Below are positions 1 to 9,358 of a stretch of DNA of 64,000 bases, piece by piece. The translations under genes were made by a program, and so were the position numbers. Source of the stretch: JAGPUQ01 sp963708735. Its GTDB lineage: Bacteria; Pseudomonadota; Gammaproteobacteria; Pseudomonadales; Porticoccaceae. Location: assembly GCA_963708735.1 (NCBI GenBank), contig CAVPTW010000024.1, positions 70,806 through 134,805 of the forward strand. Direction: 5' to 3'. Positions within the stretch are counted from its first letter, which is position 1. Every line of letters starts with the position of its first letter. The notes below the pieces were generated by a model that saw only the letters and a list, made by a program, of their open reading frames with translations, did not search any database and was not told the origin of the DNA.

Positions 1-1762
1 CCAGACGTCTTGTATCGCGCGCCATGGTGGTCTCGCGCAGTTGCAGCGGGTTCATCTCGCCCAGGCCCTTGAAGCGGGTGATCTGCACCTTGCCGCGGCG
101 CTTTTCGGCTTCCAGGCGGTCGAGGATGCCGCGGCGCTCGTCGTCGTCCAGCGCGTACCAGGTGTCGTTGCCCAGGTCGATGCGAAACAGCGGCGGCGTC
201 GCCACGAACACATGGCCCGCGGTCACCAGCGGCCGGAAGTGGCGCACGAAGAGCGCGCACAGCAGGGTGGCGATATGGGCGCCGTCGGAATCGGCGTCGG
301 CGAGGATGCACACCTTGTGGTAGCGCAGCGCGGCGAGATCGCTGCTGCCCGGCTCGATACCGAGCGCCACCGCGATATCGTGCACTTCCTGGGAGGCGAG
401 AATCTCGGCGCTCTCGACTTCCCAGGTATTGAGGATCTTGCCGCGCAGCGGCATCACCGCCTGGAACTCGCGGCTGCGCGCCTGCTTGGCGGAACCGCCG
501 GCGGAGTCGCCCTCGACCAGAAAGATCTCGGACTGCGCCGGATCGCCCGAAGTGCAGTCGGCGAGCTTGCCGGGCAGCGCGGGCCCTGCCGTGATCCGCT
601 TGCGGGCCACCTGCTTGGCGGACTTCAGTCGCGCCTGGGCACTGGCGATACAGAGTTCCGCAAGTTTTTCCGCTTCCGCCGTGTGCTGGTTGAGCCACAG
701 GCTGAAGGCGTCCTTGACCACTCCGCTGATGAAGGGCGCCGCCTCCCGCGATGACAGGCGCTCCTTGGTCTGGCCGGAAAACTGGGGCTCGCCGAGCTTG
801 GCGGAGAGCACATAGCAGGCGCGGTCCCAGATGTCTTCGGGCGCGAGGCGCAGGCCGCGGGGCAGCAGGCTGCGGAATTCGCAGAACTCGCGCAGGGCTT
901 CCAGCAACCCGGTGCGAAAGCCGTTGACGTGGGTGCCGCCCTGGGTGGTGGGGATCAGGTTGACGTAGCTTTCCTGCAGCAGGTCGCCGCCTTCCGGCAG
1001 CCACTGTACCGCCCAGTCGACGGCCTCGTGGGCGGCGGCAAAGCTGCCGGTGAAGGGTTGCGCCGGCAACGGCGCCCAGGGCCCGGTGGTCGCCAGCAGG
1101 TAGTCGCCGAGCCCCCCGCGGTAGCACCAGGATTCGTGCTCGCCGCTCGCCTCATCGGTGAACTCGACGGTCAGGCCGGCGCACAGCACCGCCTTGGCGC
1201 GCAGCAGGTACTTGAGGCGCGGCAGCGCGAGGCGCGGCGAATCGAAATACTTGGCATCGGGCCAGAACCGCAGGCTGGTGCCGGTCTCGCGCTTGGCGCA
1301 GGTGCCGACGACAGCGAGGTCGCTGACCTTGTCGCCGCCGGCAAAGACCATGTGATGGAGCTGGCCATCGCGCTTGACGGTGACTTCGAGGCGCTCGGAC
1401 AGCGCGTTCACCACCGATACCCCGACCCCGTGCAGGCCGCCGGAGAACTGGTAGTTCTTGTTGGAGAACTTGCCGCCGGCGTGCAGCGTGGAGAGGATGA
1501 CCTCGACCCCAGGGCGGCCCTGCTCGGGGTGGATGTCCACCGGCATGCCGCGGCCGTCGTCGGTGACCGAGACCGAGCCGTCGGCATGCACCGTCACCGC
1601 GATGCGGGTGGCATGGCCGGCGAGCGCCTCGTCGACGCTGTTGTCCACCACCTCCTGCACCAGGTGATTGGGACGGCTGGTGTCGGTGTACATGCCGGGG
1701 CGGCGCCGCACCGGGTCGAGACCGGTGAGGACTTCGATGTCTCTGGCGTCGTAACTGCTCAT
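1..1762 (-). CDS. parE: DNA topoisomerase IV subunit B (3' end beyond window)
   Basis: ATPase subunit of topoisomerase IV, which with ParC decatenates daughter chromosomes. The minus-strand frame is open from the ATG at 1762 to the window edge, about 587 codons, so roughly the last 40-50 residues are missing. It opens with a GHKL ATPase region (VVDNSVDEALAGHA near residue 35, GGLHGVGVSVVNALSE near 105). It later has the TOPRIM signature EGDSAGGSAKQARSREFQ followed by MPLRGKILNTWEVES and DADSDGAH. The short linker PLRGKILNTWE favours ParE over GyrB, which usually reads PLKGKILNVE. The yqiA stop overlaps the start in an ATGA, so parE is the last gene of the nudF-yqiB-cpdA-yqiA-parE run, an order known from enterics and Pseudomonas. 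Confidence 0.95.
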   Translation of the reverse strand, partial: MSSYDARDIEVLTGLDPVRRRPGMYTDTSRPNHLVQEVVDNSVDEALAGHATRIAVTVHADGSVSVTDDGRGMPVDIHPEQGRPGVEVILSTLHAGGKFSNKNYQFSGGLHGVGVSVVNALSERLEVTVKRDGQLHHMVFAGGDKVSDLAVVGTCAKRETGTSLRFWPDAKYFDSPRLALPRLKYLLRAKAVLCAGLTVEFTDEASGEHESWCYRGGLGDYLLATTGPWAPLPAQPFTGSFAAAHEAVDWAVQWLPEGGDLLQESYVNLIPTTQGGTHVNGFRTGLLEALREFCEFRSLLPRGLRLAPEDIWDRACYVLSAKLGEPQFSGQTKERLSSREAAPFISGVVKDAFSLWLNQHTAEAEKLAELCIASAQARLKSAKQVARKRITAGPALPGKLADCTSGDPAQSEIFLVEGDSAGGSAKQARSREFQAVMPLRGKILNTWEVESAEILASQEVHDIAVALGIEPGSSDLAALRYHKVCILADADSDGAHIATLLCALFVRHFRPLVTAGHVFVATPPLFRIDLGNDTWYALDDDERRGILDRLEAEKRRGKVQITRFKGLGEMNPLQLRETTMARDTRRL

Positions 1763-2337
1763 GGGGCGGGAGCCCGGAAAAAGTCGATGATGGCCGGCAA
1801 ATGGCGTTCGAAATCCTGAAAGCCGTGGTCGCCGCCGGGTTCGATCACCAGTCGGCAGGCGTGGTACTTCTCGGCTGCGAGACGGTAGTCCAGCACCTCG
1901 TCGCCGGTCTGGAGCAGCACCAGGAAATCCTGCGGGCGGGGGAGCGTCTCGACCTCCCAGGCGCGCAGTTGTTCCAGGTGCCGCGGCTCCATGACCACAA
2001 CCTCCCCGGTGTAGTGGTTGGCCTGGGGACCGAGCAGGTAGTCGCGCCCGAGCCAGGGCCGCACGGCGGGGTTGATCAGCACCGCGCGCGCGCCGTGTCG
2101 GACGGCGAGCCAGGTGGCGTAAAAGCCGCCCATCGAACTGCCGGCCAGATAGAGCGGGCCGGTCAGCGCGGCGATCTCGCGCTGCAACTGGTCCATCGCC
2201 TGGTCCGGGAAGGGGCTCAGGAAGGGGCAGCGAAACGCGATCTCGGGGTGCTGCGCGGCCAGCCAGGCGCGCGTCGCTGCCGCCTTGTGGGATTGGGGAG
2301 AACTATTGAAACCATGGATGTACAGCAGGGTGGCCAT
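1759..2337 (-). CDS. yqiA: YqiA-family alpha/beta-hydrolase esterase
   Basis: Small serine esterase of 192 aa. The oxyanion region HGFNSS is near residue 8, the nucleophile elbow GSSMGGFYA near residue 73, and a C-terminal GGDHGFQDF supplies the likely catalytic His. I chose the ATG at 2337 because MATLLYIHGFN matches the family N-terminus; the frame stays open upstream to 2433 but that stretch looks non-coding. The stop overlaps the parE start by 4 bp. In E. coli YqiA is an esterase on short acyl and palmitoyl-CoA type substrates; the physiological substrate here is unknown. The sequence gives no reason for its link to parE beyond the conserved gene order. Confidence 0.9.
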   Translation of the reverse strand: MATLLYIHGFNSSPQSHKAAATRAWLAAQHPEIAFRCPFLSPFPDQAMDQLQREIAALTGPLYLAGSSMGGFYATWLAVRHGARAVLINPAVRPWLGRDYLLGPQANHYTGEVVVMEPRHLEQLRAWEVETLPRPQDFLVLLQTGDEVLDYRLAAEKYHACRLVIEPGGDHGFQDFERHLPAIIDFFRAPAP

Positions 2338-2451
2338 GGGCGCCCGGTAGCGGAAACTGCGGGAATTATAGGGTCTGGACTGTTGCGGAAAAACGCTTTT
2401 CTGGACGCGTGCCCAGGCACAGGGCAGCGGCAACGGTGTTGCGACCGCCTG

Positions 2452-3243
2452 CTAATAACCAGGCAGCTGCTGGTCCACCCGGGTAACGCCTCGCGCGAGG
2501 AACACCACCTTCGTGCTCAGGGTGCCGTCGGCATGGAGATCGATCCGGCGGTAGCCGGGTGGCTGATCGCAGAGGGCGAAATCGCGACTCGCCGCGCGAA
2601 ACTGAAAACAGGTGGACGGCGTCGTATGGACCTCGGTACCCGCCCAGTGGGCATGGAATTCCTGATGCACGTGGCCGGTGAAAATCCCGCGCACATTGGT
2701 GTGCCGACGCAGAATCGCTTCCAGACGCTCCGCATGGTCGATGCGCTGGGCATCGAGCCAGGCGCATCCCACCGGCACAGGCGGGTGATGCATGAACAGC
2801 AGCGTCGGGGAGCGCGGGTTCTGTGCCAGGCAGCGCGCCAGAAAATCCAGTTCCGCGTCGGCGAGATGCCCTCCCACCCGCTGCGGTTGGGCGGTGTTGA
2901 GCGAAATCACACGCCAGTCGCCCAGCTCCAGCAGTGGCCAGTAGGGGGCGGCCGTGAAGCCCTCCTGGATGATGTGGGCATCGTCGTGATTGCCCGGCAG
3001 CCACTGGTAGGGTAGTTCCAGAAACTGCATCTGCTGGGTGAACAGCCGGTAGGCTTCGGTAGCGCCCTCCGCGGCGATATCGCCGGTGACGCAGATGAGG
3101 TTCGGCGGTACCGCCAGTCCGCCGATTTCCGCCAATACCAGGCGCAGAGTTTCCAGTGTCTCCACGCCGGCCAGCCGGTAATCGCGGCGGGGGCCGATAT
3201 GGGGATCGGTGATCTGGATCAGGTGCTGGATATCGGCGTCCAT
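2452..3243 (-). CDS. cpdA: 3',5'-cyclic-AMP phosphodiesterase
   Basis: Cytoplasmic class III phosphodiesterase that hydrolyses cAMP to AMP and so damps CRP/Vfr signalling. The 263-aa length is typical. The metallophosphoesterase motifs occur in order: DPHIG near residue 13, GDIAAEG near 54, GNHDD near 84, MHHPPVPVG near 150 and GHVHQEFH near 192. These supply the two-metal centre. The ATG at 3243 gives the normal N-terminus. It lies between yqiB and yqiA on the same strand, 114 bp before the yqiA start. Confidence 0.94.
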   Translation of the reverse strand: MDADIQHLIQITDPHIGPRRDYRLAGVETLETLRLVLAEIGGLAVPPNLICVTGDIAAEGATEAYRLFTQQMQFLELPYQWLPGNHDDAHIIQEGFTAAPYWPLLELGDWRVISLNTAQPQRVGGHLADAELDFLARCLAQNPRSPTLLFMHHPPVPVGCAWLDAQRIDHAERLEAILRRHTNVRGIFTGHVHQEFHAHWAGTEVHTTPSTCFQFRAASRDFALCDQPPGYRRIDLHADGTLSTKVVFLARGVTRVDQQLPGY

Positions 3244-3274
3244 GGCTCACGCGCTCCACGGACGCCGCCGCGCG

Positions 3275-3718
3275 TCAGGGCACGGGGCAGTCGGCGGCGA
3301 CGAAACCCAGTGCCAGGCAGGCGCCCAGCCATTCGCCGAGGAAGCGGTTCCACTGGGCTTTCTCATCGGGTTGCAGCATCCTCCGGTTGGGATAGCTCTG
3401 GCGCGGCCAGATGTTGCGCTCGCCTTCGCAGGCGACCACTTCGGCGAGCAGCGCATCGTGGTAGATGCGCACCACCAGCAGGGGCGGGTTCAGCCACCAG
3501 CACTGCCCGGGTTCCTGCTGCCGCAGCGTGAGCACCGTGGTGTGGGCGCTGCGTTCGCGCACGGCAAACACCACCTCCAGCTGATGGCGGCCGCTGATGC
3601 CGAGACGGCGTTCATCCTGCGCCGCCATGTCCGGAAACAGTTTCGCGAGCCGACAGTAGTTGGCCTCGCAATCGGCCATGAAGCCTTTCAGGTTGACCTT
3701 GTAGCGCGTTCGTCTCAC
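3275..3718 (-). CDS. yqiB: DUF1249 (YqiB-like) protein
   Basis: Protein of 147 aa of unknown biochemical function, recognised from the DUF1249/YqiB family and its fixed place between nudF and cpdA. Visible family features are an MADCEANYCRLAKLFP segment, VVRIYHDALLAEV in the middle and a YPNRRMLQPDEKAQWNRFL segment near the C-terminus. I chose the GTG at 3718 because the longer frame reads into nudF and a good GAGG ribosome site lies just upstream; the first ATG (internal, about 15 codons in) would cut conserved residues. No membrane segment or signal peptide. E. coli yqiB is tied genetically to motility and biofilm regulation, but nothing here shows the mechanism. Confidence 0.85.
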   Translation of the reverse strand: MRRTRYKVNLKGFMADCEANYCRLAKLFPDMAAQDERRLGISGRHQLEVVFAVRERSAHTTVLTLRQQEPGQCWWLNPPLLVVRIYHDALLAEVVACEGERNIWPRQSYPNRRMLQPDEKAQWNRFLGEWLGACLALGFVAADCPVP

Positions 3719-3753
3719 TACCTCAATTCCTCGTTGGTTGTCCTGTGGACTGG

Positions 3754-4404
3754 TTACGGATCGCGCCGTCCGTGTGTGGTCAAATCGTGAAGCCGGTCGC
3801 GGTTCAGCGCCAGCCATTGGAGGCAGACAATGGTGGCGGCGTTGTTGTAGGCGCCGGCCGCCAGACCTGCCAATACGTCCGCCTCGGGTAGCACATGGAG
3901 ACGGATGTCTTCGTGTTCGTGGGCGAGACCGAAACAGCCCGCGCGGCCGCGCAGATCGGTGATCCCGCAAAACAGCGTGAGGACCTCATCGGTGCCGCCC
4001 GGGCTGGTCAGGTAGCGGCAGATGGGTTCCAGCCGGAGTTGGTCGATGCCCGCCTCCTCCAGTGTTTCGCGCCGCGCCACTGCCGCGGCGTCCTCGTCCG
4101 GCTTCATCATGCCCGCAACCACTTCCAGTACCCAGGGGCCGCTGGGCTCGCCCAGGGCGCCGACGCGAAACTGCTCCACCAGGCCCACCAGTTGGTGGTC
4201 CGGATCGTAGAGCAGCACACCCACCGCCGCGCCGCGGACAAACAGTTCCCGAGTCATCGGCTGGCTCCAGCCCCCGCAAAACAGGCGGTGGCGCAACTTC
4301 AGGGTGTCCAGTGTGAAGAAGCCCTGGTAACGGGTTGTGCGGTCCAGTATTTCGACATCCTCGGCAGCGTGTGGCGTCGGAATCGCTTGGCTGAGTTTGC
4401 TCAT
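3754..4404 (-). CDS. nudF: ADP-ribose pyrophosphatase (Nudix)
   Basis: Nudix hydrolase of 216 aa that cleaves ADP-ribose to AMP and ribose-5-phosphate. The Nudix box starts at GMMKPDED near residue 97 and continues with AVARRETLEEAGI, giving the expected G-x5-E-x7-REUxEExGU spacing. SPGGTDEVLTLFCG and AHEHEDIRLHVL after it match the ADP-ribose subfamily. The start ATG at 4404 (MSKLSQ) agrees with family length; 26 more codons upstream are open but uncharacteristic. It heads the five-gene run toward parE and is divergent from tolC, with 138 bp between the two starts. Confidence 0.92.
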   Translation of the reverse strand: MSKLSQAIPTPHAAEDVEILDRTTRYQGFFTLDTLKLRHRLFCGGWSQPMTRELFVRGAAVGVLLYDPDHQLVGLVEQFRVGALGEPSGPWVLEVVAGMMKPDEDAAAVARRETLEEAGIDQLRLEPICRYLTSPGGTDEVLTLFCGITDLRGRAGCFGLAHEHEDIRLHVLPEADVLAGLAAGAYNNAATIVCLQWLALNRDRLHDLTTHGRRDP

Positions 4405-4502
4405 CGGACTCCAGTTCACGCCTGTCGCGCGCGCTCTTGCGTAGGGTCTCGCGCAGGGTTGCGCCGTGGCCAAGGGTATCACGCCATAAATTTCATATCT
4501 GG

Positions 4503-4508
4503 TAGACT
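4503..4508 (+). promoter_or_regulatory. Possible -10 element of tolC
   Basis: TAGACT lies 35 bases before the tolC start, in the gap shared with divergent nudF. No convincing -35 box is paired with it. The same hexamer sits 44-54 bases before two other starts in the window (34735 and 36871), which is why it is noted. Confidence 0.3.
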
Positions 4509-4542
4509 CCGGCGCATTGCAAGTCCCACAGGAAAAAGAATC

Positions 4543-5976
4543 ATGCGGAAAAATAGCGCGCGGGTGGCATGCGTGTCATTCGCGGTAGTGTTGTTCAGTG
4601 CCCGGCTCCAGGCCGAAACCCTGCTCGAGATCTATGACCTGGCCATGAGCAATGCGCCCCAGGTGAAGGCGGCGGAAGCCACCTATAAAGCCGGTCGGGA
4701 GGCGCTGCCACAGGCGCGCGCCGGGTTGCTGCCAAACGTCTCCGGCGGCGTCGGTCTTCAGCGCAGCGAGGGGATACAGCACAACTCCCGGGTGCTCGGG
4801 GCCGACTTCTTCTCCCAGTCCATCGGTGACTATCACGACAGCACCGAAATCTACGGGGTGTCGTTGACCCAGCCGGTGTTTGACCTCCCGGCCTGGTTCA
4901 CCTTCCAGCGTGGCAAGAGTCTGGATCAGCGCGCCTCCGCTCAGTTCGCGGTGGATCAGCAGAATATATTGCTCAATGTCACCGACGCCTACTTCGGCGT
5001 GCTGCGCGCCAATGAAAACCTGATCTCGATGGAAGCCGAAGAGCGCGCCATTGGACGCCAGCTGGAGCAGACCAAGGAGCGCTTTGACGTGGGATTACTG
5101 CCGATCACCGACGTGCACGAGGCGCAGGCTGCCTACGATGGCGCGGTGGTCAATACGCTCGAGGCCAAGAATGCGCTGAATATCGCCTTTGAAGCCCTCG
5201 AAGTACTCACTGGCAAGCCACAGGATCAGCTCGTCGGGCTCGCCAAGGATTTTCCCGTCACCAAGCCCGAACCCCTCGATCAGGAATCCTGGGTGCAGTT
5301 CGCCCAAGCCAACAACTTTGCCCTGCGCGTCGCTCGCCTCGACATGCAGGCGGCGGAAAGTGGCGCCAAGATTGCCAAGGCCGAGTACCTGCCCAAGGTG
5401 ACTGCAACCCTGGGTTACCAGAAAAGTCTGAACGACGGCACGCTCCACCGCGACGGCGGACTTTTGAATCAGCAGGGCACCCTGGATCCGGCGACGAGCC
5501 AGCCCTTCATCAATGATCTGGAGTCGACGATGGTTGGTTTGCAGCTGAACGCTCCGCTCTACTCCGGCGGTGCAATCAGCTCCCGGCAGCGGCAGGCTTA
5601 CCAGGAAAGCATCCGCGCCGAGGAAAATTATGTGCTGGCACAGCGCACCACCACGCAACGCGCGCGTTCGCAGCACATGCAGGTGTTGACCGATGCCGCG
5701 CGTATCGGCGCCCGCTCCCAGGCCGTCACATCCGCACAGAGTGCGCTTGACGCCACCCAGGCGGGTTACGAGGTGGGTACGCGCAACATCGTGGATGTGT
5801 TGATCTCACAGCGCACGCTGTATCAGGCGGAGCGTGATTACGCCAATGCGCGCTTTGACTACGTCAATAGCATGCTGCGTCTGAAGGAAGTAGCCGGGCA
5901 GCTGAGTCCCGGCGATATCGAGCAGCTCAATCGCTGGCTCGATGCCGGCATCACGGTGGGCAAAGCGGTTCGATAA
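4543..5976 (+). CDS. tolC: TolC-family outer membrane efflux protein
   Basis: Outer-membrane channel of 477 aa that works with inner-membrane pumps (RND, ABC type I secretion) to export drugs and proteins. The N-terminus is a Sec signal peptide (MRKNSARVACVSFAVVLFSA then RLQA|ETLLEI). Two outer-membrane efflux repeats follow, the first starting ETLLEIYDLAMSNAP and the second near NFALRVARLDMQAAESG; the C-terminal repeat ends QAGYEVGTRNIVDVL. The frame is open far upstream; the ATG at 4543 is chosen for the signal peptide and an AGGAAA ribosome site. Divergent tolC-nudF is the order in E. coli. The 3' end overlaps convergent waaA by 26 bp. Confidence 0.94.
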   Translation: MRKNSARVACVSFAVVLFSARLQAETLLEIYDLAMSNAPQVKAAEATYKAGREALPQARAGLLPNVSGGVGLQRSEGIQHNSRVLGADFFSQSIGDYHDSTEIYGVSLTQPVFDLPAWFTFQRGKSLDQRASAQFAVDQQNILLNVTDAYFGVLRANENLISMEAEERAIGRQLEQTKERFDVGLLPITDVHEAQAAYDGAVVNTLEAKNALNIAFEALEVLTGKPQDQLVGLAKDFPVTKPEPLDQESWVQFAQANNFALRVARLDMQAAESGAKIAKAEYLPKVTATLGYQKSLNDGTLHRDGGLLNQQGTLDPATSQPFINDLESTMVGLQLNAPLYSGGAISSRQRQAYQESIRAEENYVLAQRTTTQRARSQHMQVLTDAARIGARSQAVTSAQSALDATQAGYEVGTRNIVDVLISQRTLYQAERDYANARFDYVNSMLRLKEVAGQLSPGDIEQLNRWLDAGITVGKAVR

Positions 5977-7240
5977 CCACAGTCAGTCTGGCCAGGGCGC
6001 CGCGATTGGCTTCGGCTACCGCGCGCGCCGCTGCTCCGACTTTCTCCCGATAGTCCGGTTCCGTCAGTAGTTCGATCACTGCGGGCGCGAGTTCTGCCGC
6101 AGTGCAGATGCGCAGTCCGCCGGCGGCCCGCAAGAGTGCGGCCGCCTCTGCGAAATTGAACAGATACGGCCCGGCCAGCACCGGACGTCCCCAGGCCGCG
6201 GGTTCGATCAGGTTGTGACCGCCCACCGGCACCAGACTTCCCCCGACAAAAACCACATCCGCGGCGCCGCAGAAGGCGAGCAGCTCGCCCATGGTGTCGC
6301 CCAGCAGGATCTGCGTCTGTGCTGAAACGCTGCCTGCCGTTGCGGCCGTGCCCGCGTCGGAGTGACGCTGGATGGTGAAGCCGGCGCGCCGGCAGGCGCC
6401 ATCCACCGCTGCAAAGCGTTCCGGATGGCGCGGCACCAGCACCAGCAGGGCAGCGGGCAGGACGCGCAGGATTTCGGCGTGGGCGGCGAGCACCAGCGCG
6501 TCCTCACCCGCGTGGGTGCTGGCGGCAAGCCACACCGGGCGCGGGCGTGGTCCAGCCCAGGCAGCGTGCAGAGCGGTGGCCCGGGCGCGCAGTTCGGGGC
6601 TCAGGTCGAGGTCGAACTTGAGGTTGCCGGCAATCTGGAGTTGCTCCGGTTTCAGTCCCAGTGAAAGAAAGCGCTCGCCATCGGCGAGGGTCTGCGCCAC
6701 GACTTGGGTGAGCGCGCGCAGCATGGGCGCGGTCAGGGATTTCACCTTCGCGTAACCCCGCGCCGAGCGCGCCGAGAGCCGCGCGTTGGCGAGCACCACC
6801 GGAATCCCGCGCGCCGCGCAGGCGTGCAGCAGATTGGGCCAGAGCTCGGTTTCCATCACCACCAGCAGCGTGGGCCGGACGCGGCGCAGAAACCGCGCTA
6901 CGGCATCGGGGAAATCGTAGGGTGCGTAACAGTGCGCGACGCTGGTGCCGAACAGCGCGCGCACCCGCGCCGAGCCGGTCGGCGTGGTGGTGGTCACCAG
7001 CAGCGTTGCGCGCGGGTGGCGCACCAGCAAGTGTCGGATCAGCGGCGCGGCGGCGAGGGTTTCGCCGACCGATACCGCGTGTACCCAGATCACGGGTCCG
7101 GACAGGGGCGCCACCCAGCCGAACCGTTCGCCCCAGCGGCGGCCGTAGTCTGGCGCGCGGCGGGCGCGCCAGCACAGGCGCAGCAGCACCGCGGGCAGCA
7201 GCAGATACAGCAACAGGGAATAGAGCAGGCGGGCGGGCAC
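5951..7240 (-). CDS. waaA: 3-deoxy-D-manno-octulosonic acid transferase
   Basis: Inner-membrane Kdo transferase (GT30) that adds Kdo from CMP-Kdo to lipid IVA. It is 429 aa from the GTG at 7240, which follows a GGAGGA ribosome site; an ATG at 7261 is in frame but has no such site. An N-terminal hydrophobic anchor (SLLLYLLLPAVLLRLC) precedes the GT-B fold. Family motifs are HAVSVGETLAA near residue 55, VTTTTPTGS near 83, METELWPNLL near 128 and GGSLVPVGGHNLIEPAAWG near 335. It overlaps convergent tolC by 26 bp. It opens the LPS-core block, as I recall it doing in Pseudomonas. Confidence 0.93.
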   Translation of the reverse strand: MPARLLYSLLLYLLLPAVLLRLCWRARRAPDYGRRWGERFGWVAPLSGPVIWVHAVSVGETLAAAPLIRHLLVRHPRATLLVTTTTPTGSARVRALFGTSVAHCYAPYDFPDAVARFLRRVRPTLLVVMETELWPNLLHACAARGIPVVLANARLSARSARGYAKVKSLTAPMLRALTQVVAQTLADGERFLSLGLKPEQLQIAGNLKFDLDLSPELRARATALHAAWAGPRPRPVWLAASTHAGEDALVLAAHAEILRVLPAALLVLVPRHPERFAAVDGACRRAGFTIQRHSDAGTAATAGSVSAQTQILLGDTMGELLAFCGAADVVFVGGSLVPVGGHNLIEPAAWGRPVLAGPYLFNFAEAAALLRAAGGLRICTAAELAPAVIELLTEPDYREKVGAAARAVAEANRGALARLTVVIEPLCPP

Positions 7241-7344
7241 GGTTCCTCCGGCGGCCAGCATAGCGGGAAGGTCGGAGTGGTGCAGCCGCTTCCGACAGGC
7301 CCGCTATACTGCCGCACTGCGACTTTTTGCGATTCCTGCGCCAC

Positions 7345-8556
7345 ATGCCCACGTTCCCGGTCATCAACGTCGATATCGTCATTGTCGGCGGCGGCATCGC
7401 CGGACTCTGGCTGCTCAACGATCTGCGCAACCGGGGTTACAGCGCGCTTCTGCTGGAGGCGGCCGCGCTCGGTTCCGGGCAGACGGTGGCGAGTCAGGGC
7501 ATGATCCACGGCGGCGTCAAGTACAGTCTGGCCGGCGCCTTGTCGGGTGCATCGGAGGCCATCGCCGAGATGCCCGATCACTGGCGCCGCTGTCTGCGCG
7601 GCGCGGGCACGGTTGATCTGCGCCGCGCCCGGGTGCTGAGCGATCACTTCTACCTCTGGTCCACTGGGGCCGTCACCGGGCGCATGACGGCGTTCCTCGC
7701 CAGCAAGGCGGTGCGCGGGCGGGTGGAACCCGTGGCGACGGCCGAGCGGCCGCCAATCTTTCGCGCGGCGCGCTTCTCCGGGTCCCTGTATCGGCTGGTG
7801 GATCTGGTACTGGACGTGCCGAGCCTGGTGGCGGCGCTCGCCGACAACTGCCCGGGCGTCATTTATTCTCTGACCGGGAGGGCCACTGTCTGGAATCGCA
7901 TGGATACCGGGCGCCTGACCCTGGATCTGGAAACCGCGACGGGTATGCAGCGTCTGGCGCCCGCGGTCTTTGTGTTCGCGGCCGGTGCCGGCAATGCCGG
8001 ACTGCTGGCTGCGATCGGCGCCGACGCCCCGGCCATGCAACGGCGACCGCTGCACCAGGTGATGGTCCGGCACCGCTATCCCCATGCTCTGCACGGCCAC
8101 TGCCTGGGGCGCGAGATCACCCCGCGCCTGACCATTTCCAGTCATCCCGCCGGCGGCGGTGAGCAGGTCTGGTACCTGGGTGGAACGCTTGCCGAGCAGG
8201 GTGTCGGGATGGTGCCGGATGCGCTCATCGCGCTGGCCCGGCAGGAGTTGGCGGCACTGCTGCCCTGGGTCGACCTGGGGCCGGCGCGCTGGGCGACCCT
8301 GGCGGTGGAGCGCGCCGAACCCCGTCAACCGCGCCTGTTGCGCCCCGATCAGGCGTTCGCGGACTGGGCCGGCAATGATGCCAATGCACTGGTCGCCTGG
8401 CCCACCAAGCTGACCCTGTGCCCGCACCTGGCTGTTAGCGTGGCGGAACGGCTGGTACAGCGCGGGATCGCGCCCTCCGGAACGTCCGTGCCGGTGTTGC
8501 CGCTGCCGCGCCCGCCGCTGGCCCCCACGCCCTGGGAGACTGCCTTTGGCGCCTGA
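7345..8556 (+). CDS. FAD-dependent oxidoreductase (DAO family)
   Basis: Flavoprotein of 403 aa with an N-terminal Rossmann dinucleotide fold (VDIVIVGGGIAGLWLLNDL near residue 10) and the substrate-domain layout of D-amino-acid-oxidase/glycerol-3-phosphate-dehydrogenase relatives. The substrate is unknown. The ATG at 7345 is preferred over an in-frame ATG at 7327 because it leaves the normal short leader before the Rossmann strand. The stop overlaps the next gene by 11 bp, so the two are very likely co-translated. As I recall, Pseudomonas has the same oxidoreductase/aldo-keto reductase pair between waaA and hldE. That suggests, without proof, a link to envelope sugar chemistry. Confidence 0.8.
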   Translation: MPTFPVINVDIVIVGGGIAGLWLLNDLRNRGYSALLLEAAALGSGQTVASQGMIHGGVKYSLAGALSGASEAIAEMPDHWRRCLRGAGTVDLRRARVLSDHFYLWSTGAVTGRMTAFLASKAVRGRVEPVATAERPPIFRAARFSGSLYRLVDLVLDVPSLVAALADNCPGVIYSLTGRATVWNRMDTGRLTLDLETATGMQRLAPAVFVFAAGAGNAGLLAAIGADAPAMQRRPLHQVMVRHRYPHALHGHCLGREITPRLTISSHPAGGGEQVWYLGGTLAEQGVGMVPDALIALARQELAALLPWVDLGPARWATLAVERAEPRQPRLLRPDQAFADWAGNDANALVAWPTKLTLCPHLAVSVAERLVQRGIAPSGTSVPVLPLPRPPLAPTPWETAFGA

Positions 8557-9358
8557 ACTGGAATTGCCCCGGCGCCGGCTCGGGCGCACCGGCATCGAGG
8601 TCGCCGTGCTCGGGCTCGGCACCGTCAAGCTCGGCCGCGACCAGGGCGTGAAGTATCCCCGGGGCTTCGCCATTCCCGACGACCGCGCCGCCCGCGCCCT
8701 GCTCGAGCTGGCGCGGGATCTGGGTATCAATCTGCTGGATACGGCACCCGCTTACGGCACGAGCGAAGCACGCCTCGGCCACCTGCTGCGCGGCGCGCGA
8801 GACCACTGGGTGATCTGTACCAAGGTCGGCGAGGAGTTCGAGGCTGGCGTGTCGCGCCACGATTTTTCGCCGGCCCATGTCCGTGCCAGCGTCGAGCGCA
8901 GCCTGCGGCGCCTGCACACCGAGGTGCTGGATATCGTGCTGATCCATTCCGACGGCGATGACGCGGCGATCATCGATCAATCCGGCGCGCTCGAAACTCT
9001 GGCGCAGCTCAAACGCGAAGGGAAATTGCGCAGCTTCGGCATGTCCACCAAGACCGTGGCGGGCGGTTTGCGCGCGGCGGCGCTGTGCGATCTGCTGATG
9101 GTGAGCTGGAATCTTGCCGACGAAACCGAAATCCCGGTGATCGACCGCTGCCGGGAACTGGGTGCCGGCGTGCTGATCAAGAAGGCTCTCGCGAGCGGTC
9201 ACGCGATGGCCACGGGCGACGATCCGGTGCGCGCGACCTTCGCGCGCATCCTGGCGCATCCGGGCGTCACCAGCCTGGTGGTGGGCACCATCGATCCCGA
9301 CCACCTGCGCGCGAATGTGCGCGCCGCCGCCACGGTGTTACGCGGCGCAAGCCGCTGA
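8546..9358 (+). CDS. Aldo/keto reductase
   Basis: NAD(P)H-dependent aldo/keto reductase of 270 aa, somewhat shorter than the usual 290-330. The catalytic tetrad is readable: Asp and Tyr in DTAPAYGTSE near residues 64-71, Lys in VICTKVGEEF near 92 and His in DIVLIHSDGD near 131. The only reasonable start is the TTG at 8546, which overlaps the upstream oxidoreductase by 11 bp and gives the expected RRLGRTGIEV beginning of the barrel. Substrate unknown. The tight overlap argues that the two act on the same metabolite. Confidence 0.85.
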   Translation: MAPELELPRRRLGRTGIEVAVLGLGTVKLGRDQGVKYPRGFAIPDDRAARALLELARDLGINLLDTAPAYGTSEARLGHLLRGARDHWVICTKVGEEFEAGVSRHDFSPAHVRASVERSLRRLHTEVLDIVLIHSDGDDAAIIDQSGALETLAQLKREGKLRSFGMSTKTVAGGLRAAALCDLLMVSWNLADETEIPVIDRCRELGAGVLIKKALASGHAMATGDDPVRATFARILAHPGVTSLVVGTIDPDHLRANVRAAATVLRGASR